A stretch of 64,000 nucleotides of DNA from Symbiodinium natans (Eukaryota; Sar; Dinophyceae; Suessiales; Symbiodiniaceae). The notes beneath the pieces are model-generated. The model made no database searches. It was not told the origin of the DNA and worked only from the letters and a program-made list of their open reading frames with translations. Both the position numbers and the translations under genes were made by a program. The stretch's first letter is position 1. The number at the start of each line of letters is the position of its first letter. The stretch is taken from NCBI GenBank assembly GCA_905221605.1, contig CAJNDS010000282.1, positions 48,501 through 112,500 on the forward strand, given 5' to 3'. Shown piece by piece: positions 42,301 through 50,638 of this stretch.

Positions 42301-43348
42301 GGCAGAGATTTGCCATCTCTTCAGTGGCGGCGGTGACGCCGACAACAGCTCCTCGCTTATAGAGGCCAAACACCACAACTGAACCCATTTCCACAGGTTG
42401 CCGATGTGTGTTGCGGTGTTCACGCGGCAGCAACCGCAGCATGACAAGGCATGTTTTGAAGGAAAAATCCTGTTCGGAAAGGGAACGCACAGCCTGTTCT
42501 TCCATCAGATGCACTGCTTTCATTCGCTGTCCGATTTGGAAGTGTCCTGCAGGCTCTGGCGGCACGTCATGAAATGCTAATGGTTCTTGCACGTCCACCG
42601 ACAAGGCAGCGTTGCTTGCATCAGCACGCGCCACTGTCAAGGCATTCTTAGGGGCTAAACCATACGGGTTGAGGTTTATCTTATTAGGGTGGTGAGAATT
42701 GCTGACTGCTGACTCGGGCTGCATGTGCAACGCGGTCTGCTCCACACCCAAGCCACTGGCTTGAAGGGCACACTGCACGATGGAATGCAAAACTCGCTGC
42801 TGGCGACCAAGACAATCTTCAACATTAAGGTCTTTTGAACTGATGTGGTCTTGGGAATTTTCACAAGTACATGCGAATGACCCCAACAGCTTAATGTTAC
42901 AAGCGATGCGAATGACAGTTTTGCATTTATTCCCAACCCAGTTTAGCCGCGCTTCGTGCCAGCACCAACTGTGATCAGTCACTGAGAGATTTGCAACCAA
43001 CTCTTGCACTACTCTAAGCGACCAAACCAAACTACGAACATTTGCTTCCAAGACTAACAAACCACCTTGAGTAATTTGGTTATTTGCCACTTGCGCCAGG
43101 TGTTGCGCACGTTGGCTGTCATGCCTATTGCCTGTACCTGCCGCAGTGCCTCCCAGTCTGATCCATACCAGTGCTGGGCTCTGAGAGGCTTGCAAATTCA
43201 AAATGTGTCTTGCTTGCTGCTTAGAATGAAGATCACGGCTGAAATGAGTGCTCTGGAAACCCATCTGTGACAGAATATTTTGACGCATTCCTGCTTGATC
43301 ACAGAAGACCCATGCCTGCACTGCGGCCCTATGCTTCTCCGCACTCAA
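36371..43348 (-). CDS. pol: Element B pol: 2OG oxygenase-like, C5 methyltransferase-like, integrase, reverse transcriptase, RNase H
   Basis: 2325 codons. The first codon counted is TTG, and the frame is open only back to about 43399, in the -1 frame relative to gag, so a gag-pol frameshift is likely. Domains in order: a conserved-looking N-terminus; a 2-oxoglutarate/Fe(II) dioxygenase-like fold (residues about 320-470; H379-x-D381, H449, R458); a C5 cytosine-methyltransferase-like domain (about 645-860; LVELFGGKG, then GPPCRAFG with C707, then LIEQP); Cys/His zinc-binding segments (about 880-920); an Ala/Arg-rich linker; an HHCC knuckle (about 1129) and integrase core (D1197, D1251, E1285); copia reverse transcriptase (D1861, HVDDLK with D1971/D1972); and RNase H (D2123, E2177, D2275). 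Integrase before reverse transcriptase fixes the copia type. Activity of the two modification domains is inferred from motifs only. Confidence 0.9.
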   Translation of the reverse strand: MSAEKHRAAVQAWVFCDQAGMRQNILSQMGFQSTHFSRDLHSKQQARHILNLQASQSPALVWIRLGGTAAGTGNRHDSQRAQHLAQVANNQITQGGLLVLEANVRSLVWSLRVVQELVANLSVTDHSWCWHEARLNWVGNKCKTVIRIACNIKLLGSFACTCENSQDHISSKDLNVEDCLGRQQRVLHSIVQCALQASGLGVEQTALHMQPESAVSNSHHPNKINLNPYGLAPKNALTVARADASNAALSVDVQEPLAFHDVPPEPAGHFQIGQRMKAVHLMEEQAVRSLSEQDFSFKTCLVMLRLLPREHRNTHRQPVEMGSVVVFGLYKRGAVVGVTAATEEMANLCRYLNAFAKHHHASGTWTSISVNRNAKFKPHWDYGNLSGTANQLIGLGSYKNGQLWVQLLEGEIEGCKEVKWLVSDRGEYMPGKLLSCKHRMIRFDPERYHASMPWQGERYTLAIYANRAMLELDTETKVRLVNYGFPLPNATPYAPMAESSASHKRVTFQTFDSDVDAECVYPTEQAVKQKERLRQIKQEGLSPRKKVQIVEQIYQDCGEDLSSLLLHTEVVPWSAYLLSSLEEDEMPDDWNATIEHVYASLQGVENQFHGSGCSIPKSQLTVQGVCSIRQLGAMFSNELSQAQVHLVELFGGKGRTSYMLTRGFDMASGQNFDAVTGFDLTDSKDVAALKCYLLKVKPTVVLMGPPCRAFGPMSRINRVLHPDGYASSRYEGEVFARLCYDIACWQLQNQRHFLIEQPAGSELYQLPEWSSLRPISVQCIFDQCQVGLKSPKPPHLPIRKRTELWASHETLVHRFRSKQCAGTHAHAGVSSISDRANGVPSQVCQEWPRDMCRIFASAIADLVLGSSVSFPTVDTRSMVCPGCRWHKRKEDPSHTHVDDCMHKNVEPKVWECPACQSNKPRVHEEHRLNETCQWSVSRDMPAGASRERRRGDVRIPAAREPTSEARLDSGPGPSRARPRDASHAPAARRRDAAVQVVNGGLGGEPGSVASSSARPSRSSGREASASRDIAPPAAAGRAADRAPPDAAGRAASSREGDAPIAGDAAAAVGPSAPRAEREAAAASSPPEAVPPIEEAPPAQSEEAWTRFDLGRALQKLRSLNEAVVRRALRQLHVRFYHPSTQRLRGLLAAAGVEPQVLEMVAQITDTCGICRSWTRPGAKAIMSTNLPTMFNEEVQIDLLFILDKVIFHMVDVCTRFCVATVIPNKLTDTLLECIQKHWLSLFGPPMAIVSDQEGGLASPAAAAWMSHRNIKFVPKARYAHANVVERHHALLRHQFHLLRDQTMADGIKASFEAILSECVYVKNAMMRIGNASPYEAVIGRVPHLFDVVDAESGPDIEAKDADRLRAKSIQAMVQATAAAKLERATKHKTRVTGELLELSVGEQVDFWRQPATKDHSGWLGPATVVDVSTLTQGHITIRFQGKAMLCRVQDLRRSLMYTVLMTHEPVSTPVGVIRHAAESLDRQVVRLGWFRQQGVWRSFENNARLPVEVIAGLHMAACNLQFNGVISFRLGNSVPTLAGVECDESLLLMWDKGHLDAWSVAYIPGSCSVNFERMLGRKCNDVAFVQFFAVDAETVLSLRQHVQDIPNIGGISDPQLPRVQDITSAVMQNRRQRAIENARATDQVGPEEFDIGTPRESHGDATVQSASESSDTFEPTADEDEWYQFLTRPPEVCRHNVGSNIYIFNVSELLDEPLQIEFTSQAAKYLVCFRDSVKEDETVSMNFEAPLNPVIERANNILTRQEALENAERCRKAMIKELLRWNTHRAWRRGPRATATNALSSKWVLKWKMIEGTREIKARLVVQGFKDVQAVQNFAGTTSRWGQRLVLITSVQFGWGLTSADVAEAFLRGLTFRELFENGEDAVLRDVQLILPPGSAELIQAIPGLESFNCDREVLYLLKPGFGLKDAPRLWALALKRVLAQLELRPLQADAQLFAKHSNGKLLALLSIHVDDLKITGNDSERAAIIRGLEKEFDQLKVENDCFEHLGLKHSLESDGTRVLSQQHYIAELRPIPDADLKVMQPEAEVSPEIARLYMSLLGGVAWTTQTRPDVAVFVSALQRRLKAPRVQDVANLNRVLKYLKLKPLCLRYKKVPRPWRLVVVTDSSFKGEGQEHLAVRSGVIALVDRDGPFTGTNSIQLLDFVSKKQSRVCRSTYAAELLSALDIAGAAMQINSAMSELLQGCMSASQLLFKQESMTHALQLDVILDAFSVWTSACAEDVKCTDGAMMLHLLAFRELLGRGISRLIWVDTRDMLADALNKGAIDRSAIRTACADAVWHISQEIKIHVCKTRVTAQRSDNADRGAKL

Positions 43349-46300
43349 CGTTGAAGAGGCACGCTGGCACAGGCAGCTGCATTGCCCTGAGAATCTGGTT
43401 CAGGTGCTACGCAAGCACGTGACGATGCGAAATCAAGCGACTTGACAGGATCTATGGCAGAATCCTGTTCGGAATGCACAGGCAAGATAAGATGTCCACT
43501 CTCACTCAGAGCTAAGGGAAGCACAACTGTGCCTGGACTCATGGACATTTGGATCCCACCTGGACCGGGGATGATGAGTTTCCGTCCGTCAGTGTCAAGA
43601 ATGGCCTTGGACTTTCTTAATGATCTCAACCCCAACAAAGGCGGCAAGTTGCTGTCTGGTACAATGGGAGTGTTGAAAGACCCCGGAATGTCTCCTGACT
43701 CTTCAGTGTGAAGCCGGAATCGAATGGCATGGCTGGTGGTGGCTTGCTGCGAACCCTTTCCAACTCCTTGCACATTCAACGGCTTCGCGAGCTGCCTGGA
43801 GTGAGTCTCACAGCCCAGCTGCTCAGCCATCAGTTCCATACTGGCGGCTCCGCACAGATTGTCGTGCGCTCCAGGATCCACAAGAAGTCCTACCTTGCCC
43901 TTGACACGGGTGTGCTCATGATACACGTGCGAGGTGCTGCTCGTTGCTCTGTCGCCTGTCACATCATCAGTCTCCCACCAAGGAAACAGCAGCGACTGCA
44001 ACTGCACAGTCACTTTCCCTCGCTCTTGTTCATCTCGGCCTGCGTTTGGCCTGTGTGTTGGAGGGGGATGCTTAGGCTCAGGGGCACCATGCACCAGACG
44101 CTGAACACTCGGAGCAAGAGACACCTGGCTTGCACTGTCCTCGGGTCGGATCTGAACTGAAGATGGGCGAGAAGGCTGCCCTGGCTCCCAACTAGGAGGC
44201 TCGCTCGACTCGTTGTTTAGCGCACTGGCCCTACGCTTGTGAGGTTTATTCACGCTTGACACTTGCGACAATCGTTCCAGCTCTACATCAACTCCGGTCC
44301 GACTACCGCTTGCACGCGACACAGCCGACATGTAGTGTGAAGAAAATGTGACCCCAGGTAAAGATCGTTCTTCACCCCAGTCCTCACGCGTGCCAGCAAA
44401 TTGGCCGGAACCTGCGTAGCTGGTGTGCAAGGTCAGCGCAGGCTGAGCCGACACATGATGAGCCGAGCCACCTTGCGTAACCAAAGGACACTGTCGCCAC
44501 AGATGCTGGTCGGAGTTGCAGCGATTGCAACGCAGCACCTTCCCGTCCTTTCCTTTAGGATTGCCGCGTCCTTTTCCTTTGCCCTTGCCAGACCCGGACT
44601 GTCCCTTCCCGCCAGCAAAGCTGGAAGCCGGAAGGAATGCTGCATATGTTCGGGCATATGGGGACTTATTAAGGCGACTAAAATCCTTGGGCTTGTGACT
44701 GAACTTTCGATATCTTCGGGGAGGCTTGCCACTAAACCTTCGCCATTTTCTTCGGGCAACACGGTACTGATGATACAGCTCGCATGCTACGGCATCGTCA
44801 TCCATGTGAGGATCAGTCGCGTTGAACGCAGAGTATGATTCTGCCATTCCTTCATCCTCACTGGAGGTGCAAGAGCTAATGTCCTCATCCTCAAAGAAAG
44901 TGCCACACGAATGACACTGCGCTCCCCACTCTTGGGACGCAGAAGCTGCATCTGCTCCAGCGTGTGAGGAAACGGGAGCTGCGCCTGTTGGTGCTAGGGG
45001 AGTTTGATGGGCATTAGTCCATGCCGGCGAAGCAGTGTAGCTTGGATATGCAGAGCCATATGCACTTCTACTTGCACACCCTTCCCCTGCTCCTTGCTCA
45101 AACACTGGGAAAAAATACGCTCCCGGATCCCCTGTAGCCCCTTGACGACCGGCACCCTTAAAACCATGCTCAAACAAATGGCCTTGTCTGCGTATCCGAC
45201 CCATTAACTCAGTAAGTTGACCTTCGTTCTGTGGAAGCTGGCCTCCGATTGGTGCCAGCAAACGGTCCATGAGCTCTGGAGGGAGCTGCAAAGCACGCAA
45301 CAAAACCCATGCAAGACCAGATGAGTTCAAAGCCAAGCCCCCTCTTTGCGCGGCACGATTCCGAAGCACGTCAAAGCGAACAAGCATGGAGTCTACGGAT
45401 TCATTGGGAAGCTTGGCAAAAGCCATGAACTCTGCCACAGATTTGGTGCTCACTTCTTGCTCTAGGGGGGCATATCTTTGGGCTAGGGTCTGGACTAAAA
45501 CCATTAAACCACTTATGTGTTGGCCAGTTTGAGGGTCTACGATTCCGTGGGATAAGACTTCAGGGGTTAGCTCTCTCACGAGTTCTCTGGCTGAACCCGT
45601 CACTTGCAATGCTGCCACTGGCCCCCATCTCTGCACGTCCATGTCTGTAGCTGAGGACCAAAGAACCAAGTCGGAGATCCAGGACCTGAGGCTGTAGTGG
45701 GACGATCTCTCCACTGACCACGCCGGCGGTACCTTCAGGGTAGCCGTTCCAATGAACGGTGGCCCTGCGTCACCCACATGGGCATGTTGACGAGGCCCTC
45801 CATCACGAAATCCGCCAGGGATCATCCCGCACAACCAAGAGGCGGCGAACGCTGCACTAGCCAACGTTTCAAGAATAAGCCATGTGCGATGGCTCAAAAC
45901 TCGACCACGTCCGGTTTTCGCGCCTTGCCACTTCCAGCGTCGCTTGTGCAGGTTCTTGTCCTGTAGTCGTCTGAACGCTCCAATTGGTCTGATCAGTGCG
46001 TCGTAGTCGTTCCACGTGAGATTCCGTCTTTGACGACGTGTGCGCCACGTTGTCCAGTTACGCAATGGAGCCGATATCATCCCTTGGCTGTTCACCTGAT
46101 CTGCTTCTGACTTGTCACTGGCCCAAACCACTGCTGTACTTGGTCCGGCCATCGACACCTCAGGAAGAGTCAGGCGTTGCAAAAGCTCCAGTGCGTTTCC
46201 GTCCATGCTGTAATTGTCGTCATTCAGAACCTGTCGTAGTTCCGCGATCACCTCCCGCACAACTTCATCTCGAATTCTGTCATGCCAAGAGGCCAAACTC

Positions 46301-46596
46301 GACGTATTCCGCAGGCTGATATTGGGCTCGTCCGCAGAATCCAAGAATTTGTGTACTTGGTCACCTTCCCACTCGAAGTCCAGATATGTATCCACGAGTG
46401 ACAGGAAAGCCACCAAGAATAGCACAAATCCGAGGATTCCACGCCAAAGGTATCCGGAACTGGCCTGGTTCTGACCAGCCAGCTCCGCTACCAAGTTGGA
46501 ATGCGGAGTCCTGCCTGCTGCTCCAACTTGATGCTCTGAACTTCTCCCCAATTGAATTGGTCGATTGAATGCATCGGACCCTTTTCTCAGCGCCAT
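43345..46596 (-). CDS. gag: Element B gag with CCHC knuckle and aspartic protease
   Basis: 1083 codons. The only upstream ATG (46594-46596) lies inside the 5' LTR, so the first 34 codons come from LTR sequence and the primer site is translated. There is a hydrophobic, membrane-like segment at residues about 53-70 (GILGFVLFLVAFLSLV) and another near 243. The middle (about 280-500) is helical capsid-like sequence typical of copia gag. A CCHC knuckle follows (C690-x2-C-x4-H-x4-C703) after a Gly/Lys-rich basic run. A retroviral-type aspartic protease follows with LLVDPGAHDN (D907); the usual D-T/S-G is D-P-G here. The gag TGA (43345-43347) overlaps the pol frame. Confidence 0.9.
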   Translation of the reverse strand: MALRKGSDAFNRPIQLGRSSEHQVGAAGRTPHSNLVAELAGQNQASSGYLWRGILGFVLFLVAFLSLVDTYLDFEWEGDQVHKFLDSADEPNISLRNTSSLASWHDRIRDEVVREVIAELRQVLNDDNYSMDGNALELLQRLTLPEVSMAGPSTAVVWASDKSEADQVNSQGMISAPLRNWTTWRTRRQRRNLTWNDYDALIRPIGAFRRLQDKNLHKRRWKWQGAKTGRGRVLSHRTWLILETLASAAFAASWLCGMIPGGFRDGGPRQHAHVGDAGPPFIGTATLKVPPAWSVERSSHYSLRSWISDLVLWSSATDMDVQRWGPVAALQVTGSARELVRELTPEVLSHGIVDPQTGQHISGLMVLVQTLAQRYAPLEQEVSTKSVAEFMAFAKLPNESVDSMLVRFDVLRNRAAQRGGLALNSSGLAWVLLRALQLPPELMDRLLAPIGGQLPQNEGQLTELMGRIRRQGHLFEHGFKGAGRQGATGDPGAYFFPVFEQGAGEGCASRSAYGSAYPSYTASPAWTNAHQTPLAPTGAAPVSSHAGADAASASQEWGAQCHSCGTFFEDEDISSCTSSEDEGMAESYSAFNATDPHMDDDAVACELYHQYRVARRKWRRFSGKPPRRYRKFSHKPKDFSRLNKSPYARTYAAFLPASSFAGGKGQSGSGKGKGKGRGNPKGKDGKVLRCNRCNSDQHLWRQCPLVTQGGSAHHVSAQPALTLHTSYAGSGQFAGTREDWGEERSLPGVTFSSHYMSAVSRASGSRTGVDVELERLSQVSSVNKPHKRRASALNNESSEPPSWEPGQPSRPSSVQIRPEDSASQVSLAPSVQRLVHGAPEPKHPPPTHRPNAGRDEQERGKVTVQLQSLLFPWWETDDVTGDRATSSTSHVYHEHTRVKGKVGLLVDPGAHDNLCGAASMELMAEQLGCETHSRQLAKPLNVQGVGKGSQQATTSHAIRFRLHTEESGDIPGSFNTPIVPDSNLPPLLGLRSLRKSKAILDTDGRKLIIPGPGGIQMSMSPGTVVLPLALSESGHLILPVHSEQDSAIDPVKSLDFASSRACVAPEPDSQGNAAACASVPLQR
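43346..43399 (-). other. Gag-pol overlap, presumed -1 frameshift window
   Basis: The pol frame is stop-free from about 43399 down through the gag stop at 43345-43347, giving about 50 bases in which a -1 shift could join them. There is no ATG for pol in this window. I do not see a classic X-XXY-YYZ slippery heptamer, so the mechanism is open. Confidence 0.5.
46476..46493 (-). other. Element B primer-binding site (TGGTAGCGGAGC)
   Basis: In the element's sense, TGGTAGCGGAGCTGGC follows the LTR directly. It starts with TGG, complementary to a tRNA 3' CCA end, as in Ty1-type priming from an intact tRNA. The beginning resembles initiator-Met sites (TGGTAGC), but the tRNA cannot be fixed without the genome's tRNA set. 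It lies inside the gag reading frame. Confidence 0.7.
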
Positions 46597-46822
46597 TGCC
46601 GAAAGGTGGAGTATGATACGTCACTGCTATGTGCCTTCAATGAATTCGTACAAAGGGCTCAAGTATGAACAGTCTGTCAAGAGGGACTCTGTGTGATCCA
46701 CTCGTTGGAAACAACCCAATGGGCCTAATTAGTTCAAATGTCACTGCAAGTTCTCTGAACCTCGAGGCTGAGGTCGCACAAGATGTGCTGCACCTGCCAA
46801 GTAGAGCTGTTAAATCTTGACT
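46494..46822 (-). repeat. Element B 5' LTR, containing the gag start codon
   Basis: 329 bp, followed by CCTTC (46823-46827), the right target duplication. It must hold the promoter, since transcription has to begin upstream of the gag ATG at 46596. No TATA box is obvious, which is not unusual for dinoflagellates. Confidence 0.88.
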
Positions 46823-46827
46823 CCTTC

Positions 46828-48604
46828 AGGGGAAGAGGTTCATGGTAGGAACCTAAACCCTAAACCCTAAACCCTAAACCCCAAACCCTAAATCCTAAAC
46901 CCTAAATAGGGAACCTTGAGGAATTCTTCGGGAGCTTTAGGGGGTAGTGGGTAGTATTAAGGAACCTCGGGCTCCATACTCTCCTTGAAGCCCCCTCCTT
47001 GTGGTTTAGGGTTTAGGGTTTAGGGTTTAGGGTTTAGGGAACCCCGGGCCCTAGAACTGCCAACCTCTGAATCCCTTAAAGCCCGGCCCAGGGCCCCTGC
47101 GCCGTGCCCTTGACAGCCACCTTAAAAGCCCCACCCCAAAGCCCTAAAGAACCCAAACCAACCAACCCAAGAACAAAAGAAGACCTTCAAGAACCCTAAA
47201 CCCTAAACCCTCAACCCTGAACCTTAAACCCTAAACCCTAAATCCTAAACCCTAAACCCTAAACTCTAAGCCCCAAAAAAACAACCTCAAGGGGCTCAGG
47301 GGCCGGCTCCTCGGCTGCTGCACAGTTACGCAGCGCCTGAGGGTAGTAGAGGTTATAGGAGTTGGGGTCTAGGGTTTAGGGTTTAGGGTTTAGGGTTTAG
47401 GGTTTAGGGTTTAGGGTTTAGGGTTTAGGGTTTAGGGTTTAGGGTTTAGGGTTTAGGGGTTAGGGGTTCGGGGTTAGGGGTTAGGGGTTAGGGTTTAAGC
47501 TTTGGGGGTTGGCATTGGGTTTTGGCGTGTTTGTGCTTATGCGAGTCAGGGCTTTAGGGTTCATGGGGCATATGCGAATCTTTGCACCCTAAACCCTAAA
47601 CCCTAAACCCTAAACCCTAAACCCTAAACCCTAAACCCTAAACCCTAAACCCTAAACCCTAAACCCTAAACCCTAAACCCTAAACCCTAAAGGGCTTTGG
47701 TGGATTTGGGGCTTAAAGGGCTCAGGGCTTAGAGGGCTTAGGCTGGAACCAAGGGGAGCCAAATCAAATCCCAAAGCCCGACACCCTAAACTCTTCTAGA
47801 GCCGTAAACCCTAAACCCTAACCCTAAACCCGAAACCCTACACTCTACACCATAAACCCCAAACCCTAAACCTAAACCCAAACCCTAAACCCTAAACCCT
47901 AAACCCTAAACCCGAAGCCCTAAACCCTCAACCCTAAACCCCACACACTAGACCTTTTCGTGGCTTCGAAGTGGATTATGTCGAGAGTTGGTGCTGCAGT
48001 TCAGGAGCTACCGACGGAGCTGGGTATTGTGCGAATTTGAAGCCTGGGGGGAGGGTTTGGGGATTTCGGGGGTTTAGGGTTTAGGGTTTAGGGTTTAGGG
48101 TTTAGGGTTTAGGGTTTAGGGTTTAGGGTTTAGGGTTTAGGGTTTAGGGTTTAGGTTTCGGGTTTCGGGTTAGGGTTTTCGTAAAGGGTTTTGGGTCTTG
48201 GGATTTAGTCGGGCTATTGTAGGGCGCTTATAGGAGCTTTTGCACCAAAGGACCCCAAACTCCAAACCCTAGGACCCTCAACCCTATAAACCCAGGACCC
48301 TGAAGCCGAATTTAAGCGCCTGAATAATTAGAATAGGGTTTCGGGGGGTTGTTACAGTCTATTTACAAAGGGACCCCAAGGGAGTATTATTAGTAAGAGT
48401 ATTCCGAACCCTACATTAAACCCTAAACCCTAAACCCTAAACCCTAAACCCTAAGCACCAAGCCCGAAGCCCCCTGACCGAATACATGCAACATAAGCCT
48501 TGCCAAAGAGGACGGCGTCGAGCGGCACGCCGCGCTGCGCGCAATCCTGGGTTCAGGGTGCAGGCTTCGACGGTTTAGGGTTTAGGGTTAGGTTTCAGGT
48601 AGGC
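46828..48604. repeat. Interstitial telomeric repeat mosaic, block 10
   Basis: Tracts lie at 46852-46905, 47004-47038, 47190-47270, 47371-47455 (about 12 TTTAGGG), 47586-47692 (about 15 CCCTAAA), 47805-47940, 48071-48152 and 48416-48455. The rest is short unique spacers. No gene is recognised. Confidence 0.8.
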
Positions 48605-48835
48605 TTTAGGCTTTAGGCTTTAGGCTTTAGGCTTTAGGCTTTAGGCTTTAGGCTTTAGGCTTTAGGCTTTAGGCTTTAGGCTTTAGGCTTTAGGCTTTAG
48701 GCTTTAGGCTTTAGGCTTTAGGCTTTAGGCTTTAGGCTTTAGGCTTTAGGCTTTAGGCTTTAGGCTTTAGGCTTTAGGCTTTAGGCTTTAGGCTTTAGGC
48801 TTTAGGCTTTAGGCTTTAGGCTTTAGGCTTTAGGC
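48605..48835 (+). repeat. Homogeneous TTTAGGC array
   Basis: 33 tandem copies of TTTAGGC with no substitution that I can see. It changes without a gap into TTTAGGG at 48836. Such uniformity points to local tandem expansion of one variant unit. Confidence 0.95.
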
Positions 48836-49180
48836 TTTAGGGTTTAGGGTTTAGGGTTTAGGGTTTAGGGTTTAGGGTTTAGGGTTTAGGGTTTAGGGTT
48901 TAGGGTTTAGGGTTTAGGGTTTAGGGTTTAAGCCCCTAAACCCCGAACCCTGAGCCCCTAAACCCTGGAACCCCGAAGCACTAAACCCTGAACCCCTAAA
49001 CCCCCAAACCCCAAACCCTCATCCCCTTAGCCCTGAAACCCCGAAGCCCCAAGCCCTAAACCCTAAACCCTAAAACCCTAAACCCTAAACCCTAAACCCT
49101 AAAACCCTAAAACCCTAAAACCCTAAAACCCTAAACCCTAAACCCTAAACCCTAAACCCTAAACCCTAAACCCTAAACCC
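48836..49180. repeat. TTTAGGG tract meeting CCCTAAA tracts head to head
   Basis: About 13 TTTAGGG units (48836-48927) end in TTTAAGCCCCTAAA, at which the orientation flips. Degenerate CCCTAAA/CCCCGAA units follow to 49041, then CCCTAAA and CCCTAAAA units at 49042-49180. The junction has the polarity of an end-to-end fusion. Confidence 0.75.
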
Positions 49181-50078
49181 CAACACCCTGAACTCCACTT
49201 AAGGCCCTGCCCCCCGAGGTCCTCGAGGAGCGCGAGAGCCCGCGGCCACCTCGCATGGTCGAAGTTTGCGCGGACGGCGCAAAGGGTTTAGGGGATAGGG
49301 TTTAGGGTTTAGGGTTTAGGATTTGGGGTTTGGGGTTTGGGGTTTAGGGCTTCGGGGTAGTTTAGGGCAAAGGGTTTGGGGCTTAGGTCCTTGAGGGTCG
49401 GCTAGGGTTTAGGGTTTAGGGTTTAGGGTTTGGGGTTTGCGGTTAGGGTTCAGGGTGGTTCGGAGTTGAGGGTTTGGGGTTCAGAGTTGAGGGCTCAGGG
49501 CCCTACATACGTTCTAGACCTACTTGCTCTTAGTCGGGAGCAGGGAACAAGGTACCTTTCATCCCCTCATAAATATTTTTATACCCTTTAAGAGTTTCAG
49601 GATGGACCTACAAGTCGATGAGCCCTATGCCGCCTAAGCAACACAATCTGACTCCACAAGCCCTACACCCTAAACCCGAAACCCTAAAGCCTAAACCCTA
49701 AAGCCTAAACCCTAAACCCTGAACCCTAAAGCCTAAACCCTAAACTTGGGGAGGAGCTCACGTGCAGCCGGCGGGCGCGCCAGGATCAGAACCATCTCCC
49801 ATCAGGGCAGAGTACCTCGGAGACTTTAGGGTTTCGGGTTTAGAGGGTTTAGGCTGTGCCGGGTTTAGGGGGTTTAGGCTGTATTAGGTTTAGGGTTTAG
49901 GGTTTATTGTTGAGGGGTTAAGGGTGGAGCGTCCTATACACCACAAATACACTACATCCGAGAAAACCTACACGCGAAACCCTAACCCTGCCCTTTGGGT
50001 TGTTTTTGGGGATTGAGGGGTTTGGGTCTGGGGTTTTAGGGTTTAGGTTTTGGAGGGCTAAGACGTTGCAGGACCACC

Positions 50079-50110
<32 letters not shown>

Positions 50111-50459
50111 ACCCTAAACCCTAAACCCTAAAAACCTAAAACCCTAAAACCCTAAAACCCTAAACTCCCAAATGCCGAGCGAGTGGCACGTACTCATTCG
50201 GCGAAACGCTCTGGGAATCCATCTCCTGCAAAAACCCCCAAGGGGTTCAATGTTACATAGCAGATCCTTGGGCTCACATCGACTCCCTAGGGTTTAGGGT
50301 TTAGGGTTTAGGGTTTAGGGTTTAGGGTTCAGGGTTTAGGGTTTAGGGCTAGGGTTTAGGAACTTAGGCCCGAAGCATAAGTACATGAGCCCTTCGGGCA
50401 GACGACACCACCCATCTGCGGGCCTCAATTTGGTCCCCGGGGATGCTCTTTGAGGTGTA
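49181..50459. repeat. Interstitial telomeric repeat mosaic, block 11
   Basis: Tracts lie at 49284-49365, 49403-49440, 49672-49745 (CCCTAAA mixed with GCCTAAA), 50080-50166 (CCCTCAA, then CCCTAAAA) and 50287-50357. Spacers carry no recognisable gene. Confidence 0.75.
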
Positions 50460-50638
50460 TACTTGGAGGTTCACGGTACTTAGTAGCCAATAATTGCTGT
50501 TTTGGGTTGAGGGTTTAGGGTTTAGGGTTTAGGGTTTAGGGCTTAGGGATATAACTGTACTGAAGAAGGGCTTCTTGGGTTATAAGTACAGTTCTAATTG
50601 GTTAATAGGTACCATGAACCTCCAAGTAGGGTGTAGGG
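50460..50638. mobile_element. MITE family 1, copy 4, carrying an internal telomeric tract in TTTAGGG orientation
   Basis: The ends are TACTTGGAGGTTCACGG and ACCATGAACCTCCAAGTA, with a TA duplication. A TTTAGGG tract (about 50500-50548) interrupts the left arm, after CCAATAATTG and before ATAACTGTACT. Both the position and the strand differ from copies 2 and 3. Confidence 0.8.

Larger units (their letters stand above)
36029..46822 (-). mobile_element. Element B: complete Ty1/copia LTR retrotransposon with DNA-modification domains
   Basis: A 10.8-kb minus-strand element with 329-bp LTRs (36029-36357 and 46494-46822) and a CCTTC duplication on both sides. The order is gag-protease, then integrase, reverse transcriptase and RNase H, which defines Ty1/copia. 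The LTRs differ by two adjacent bases (36297-36298 compared with 46762-46763), so insertion is recent. Both ORFs are open with all catalytic residues I looked for. Pol carries two additional domains, a 2-oxoglutarate oxygenase-like and a cytosine methyltransferase-like one. It is potentially autonomous. Confidence 0.93.

Noticed and set aside
36426-46568. Many plus-strand ORFs of 60 to 207 codons across element B
   Set aside because: They are antisense shadows of the gag and pol frames, which have clear catalytic motifs.
48605-48835. Nematode telomere (TTTAGGC is the nematode telomeric unit)
   Set aside because: It is internal, joined to TTTAGGG, and the rest of the window uses TTTAGGG; it is a variant array and not evidence of a nematode.
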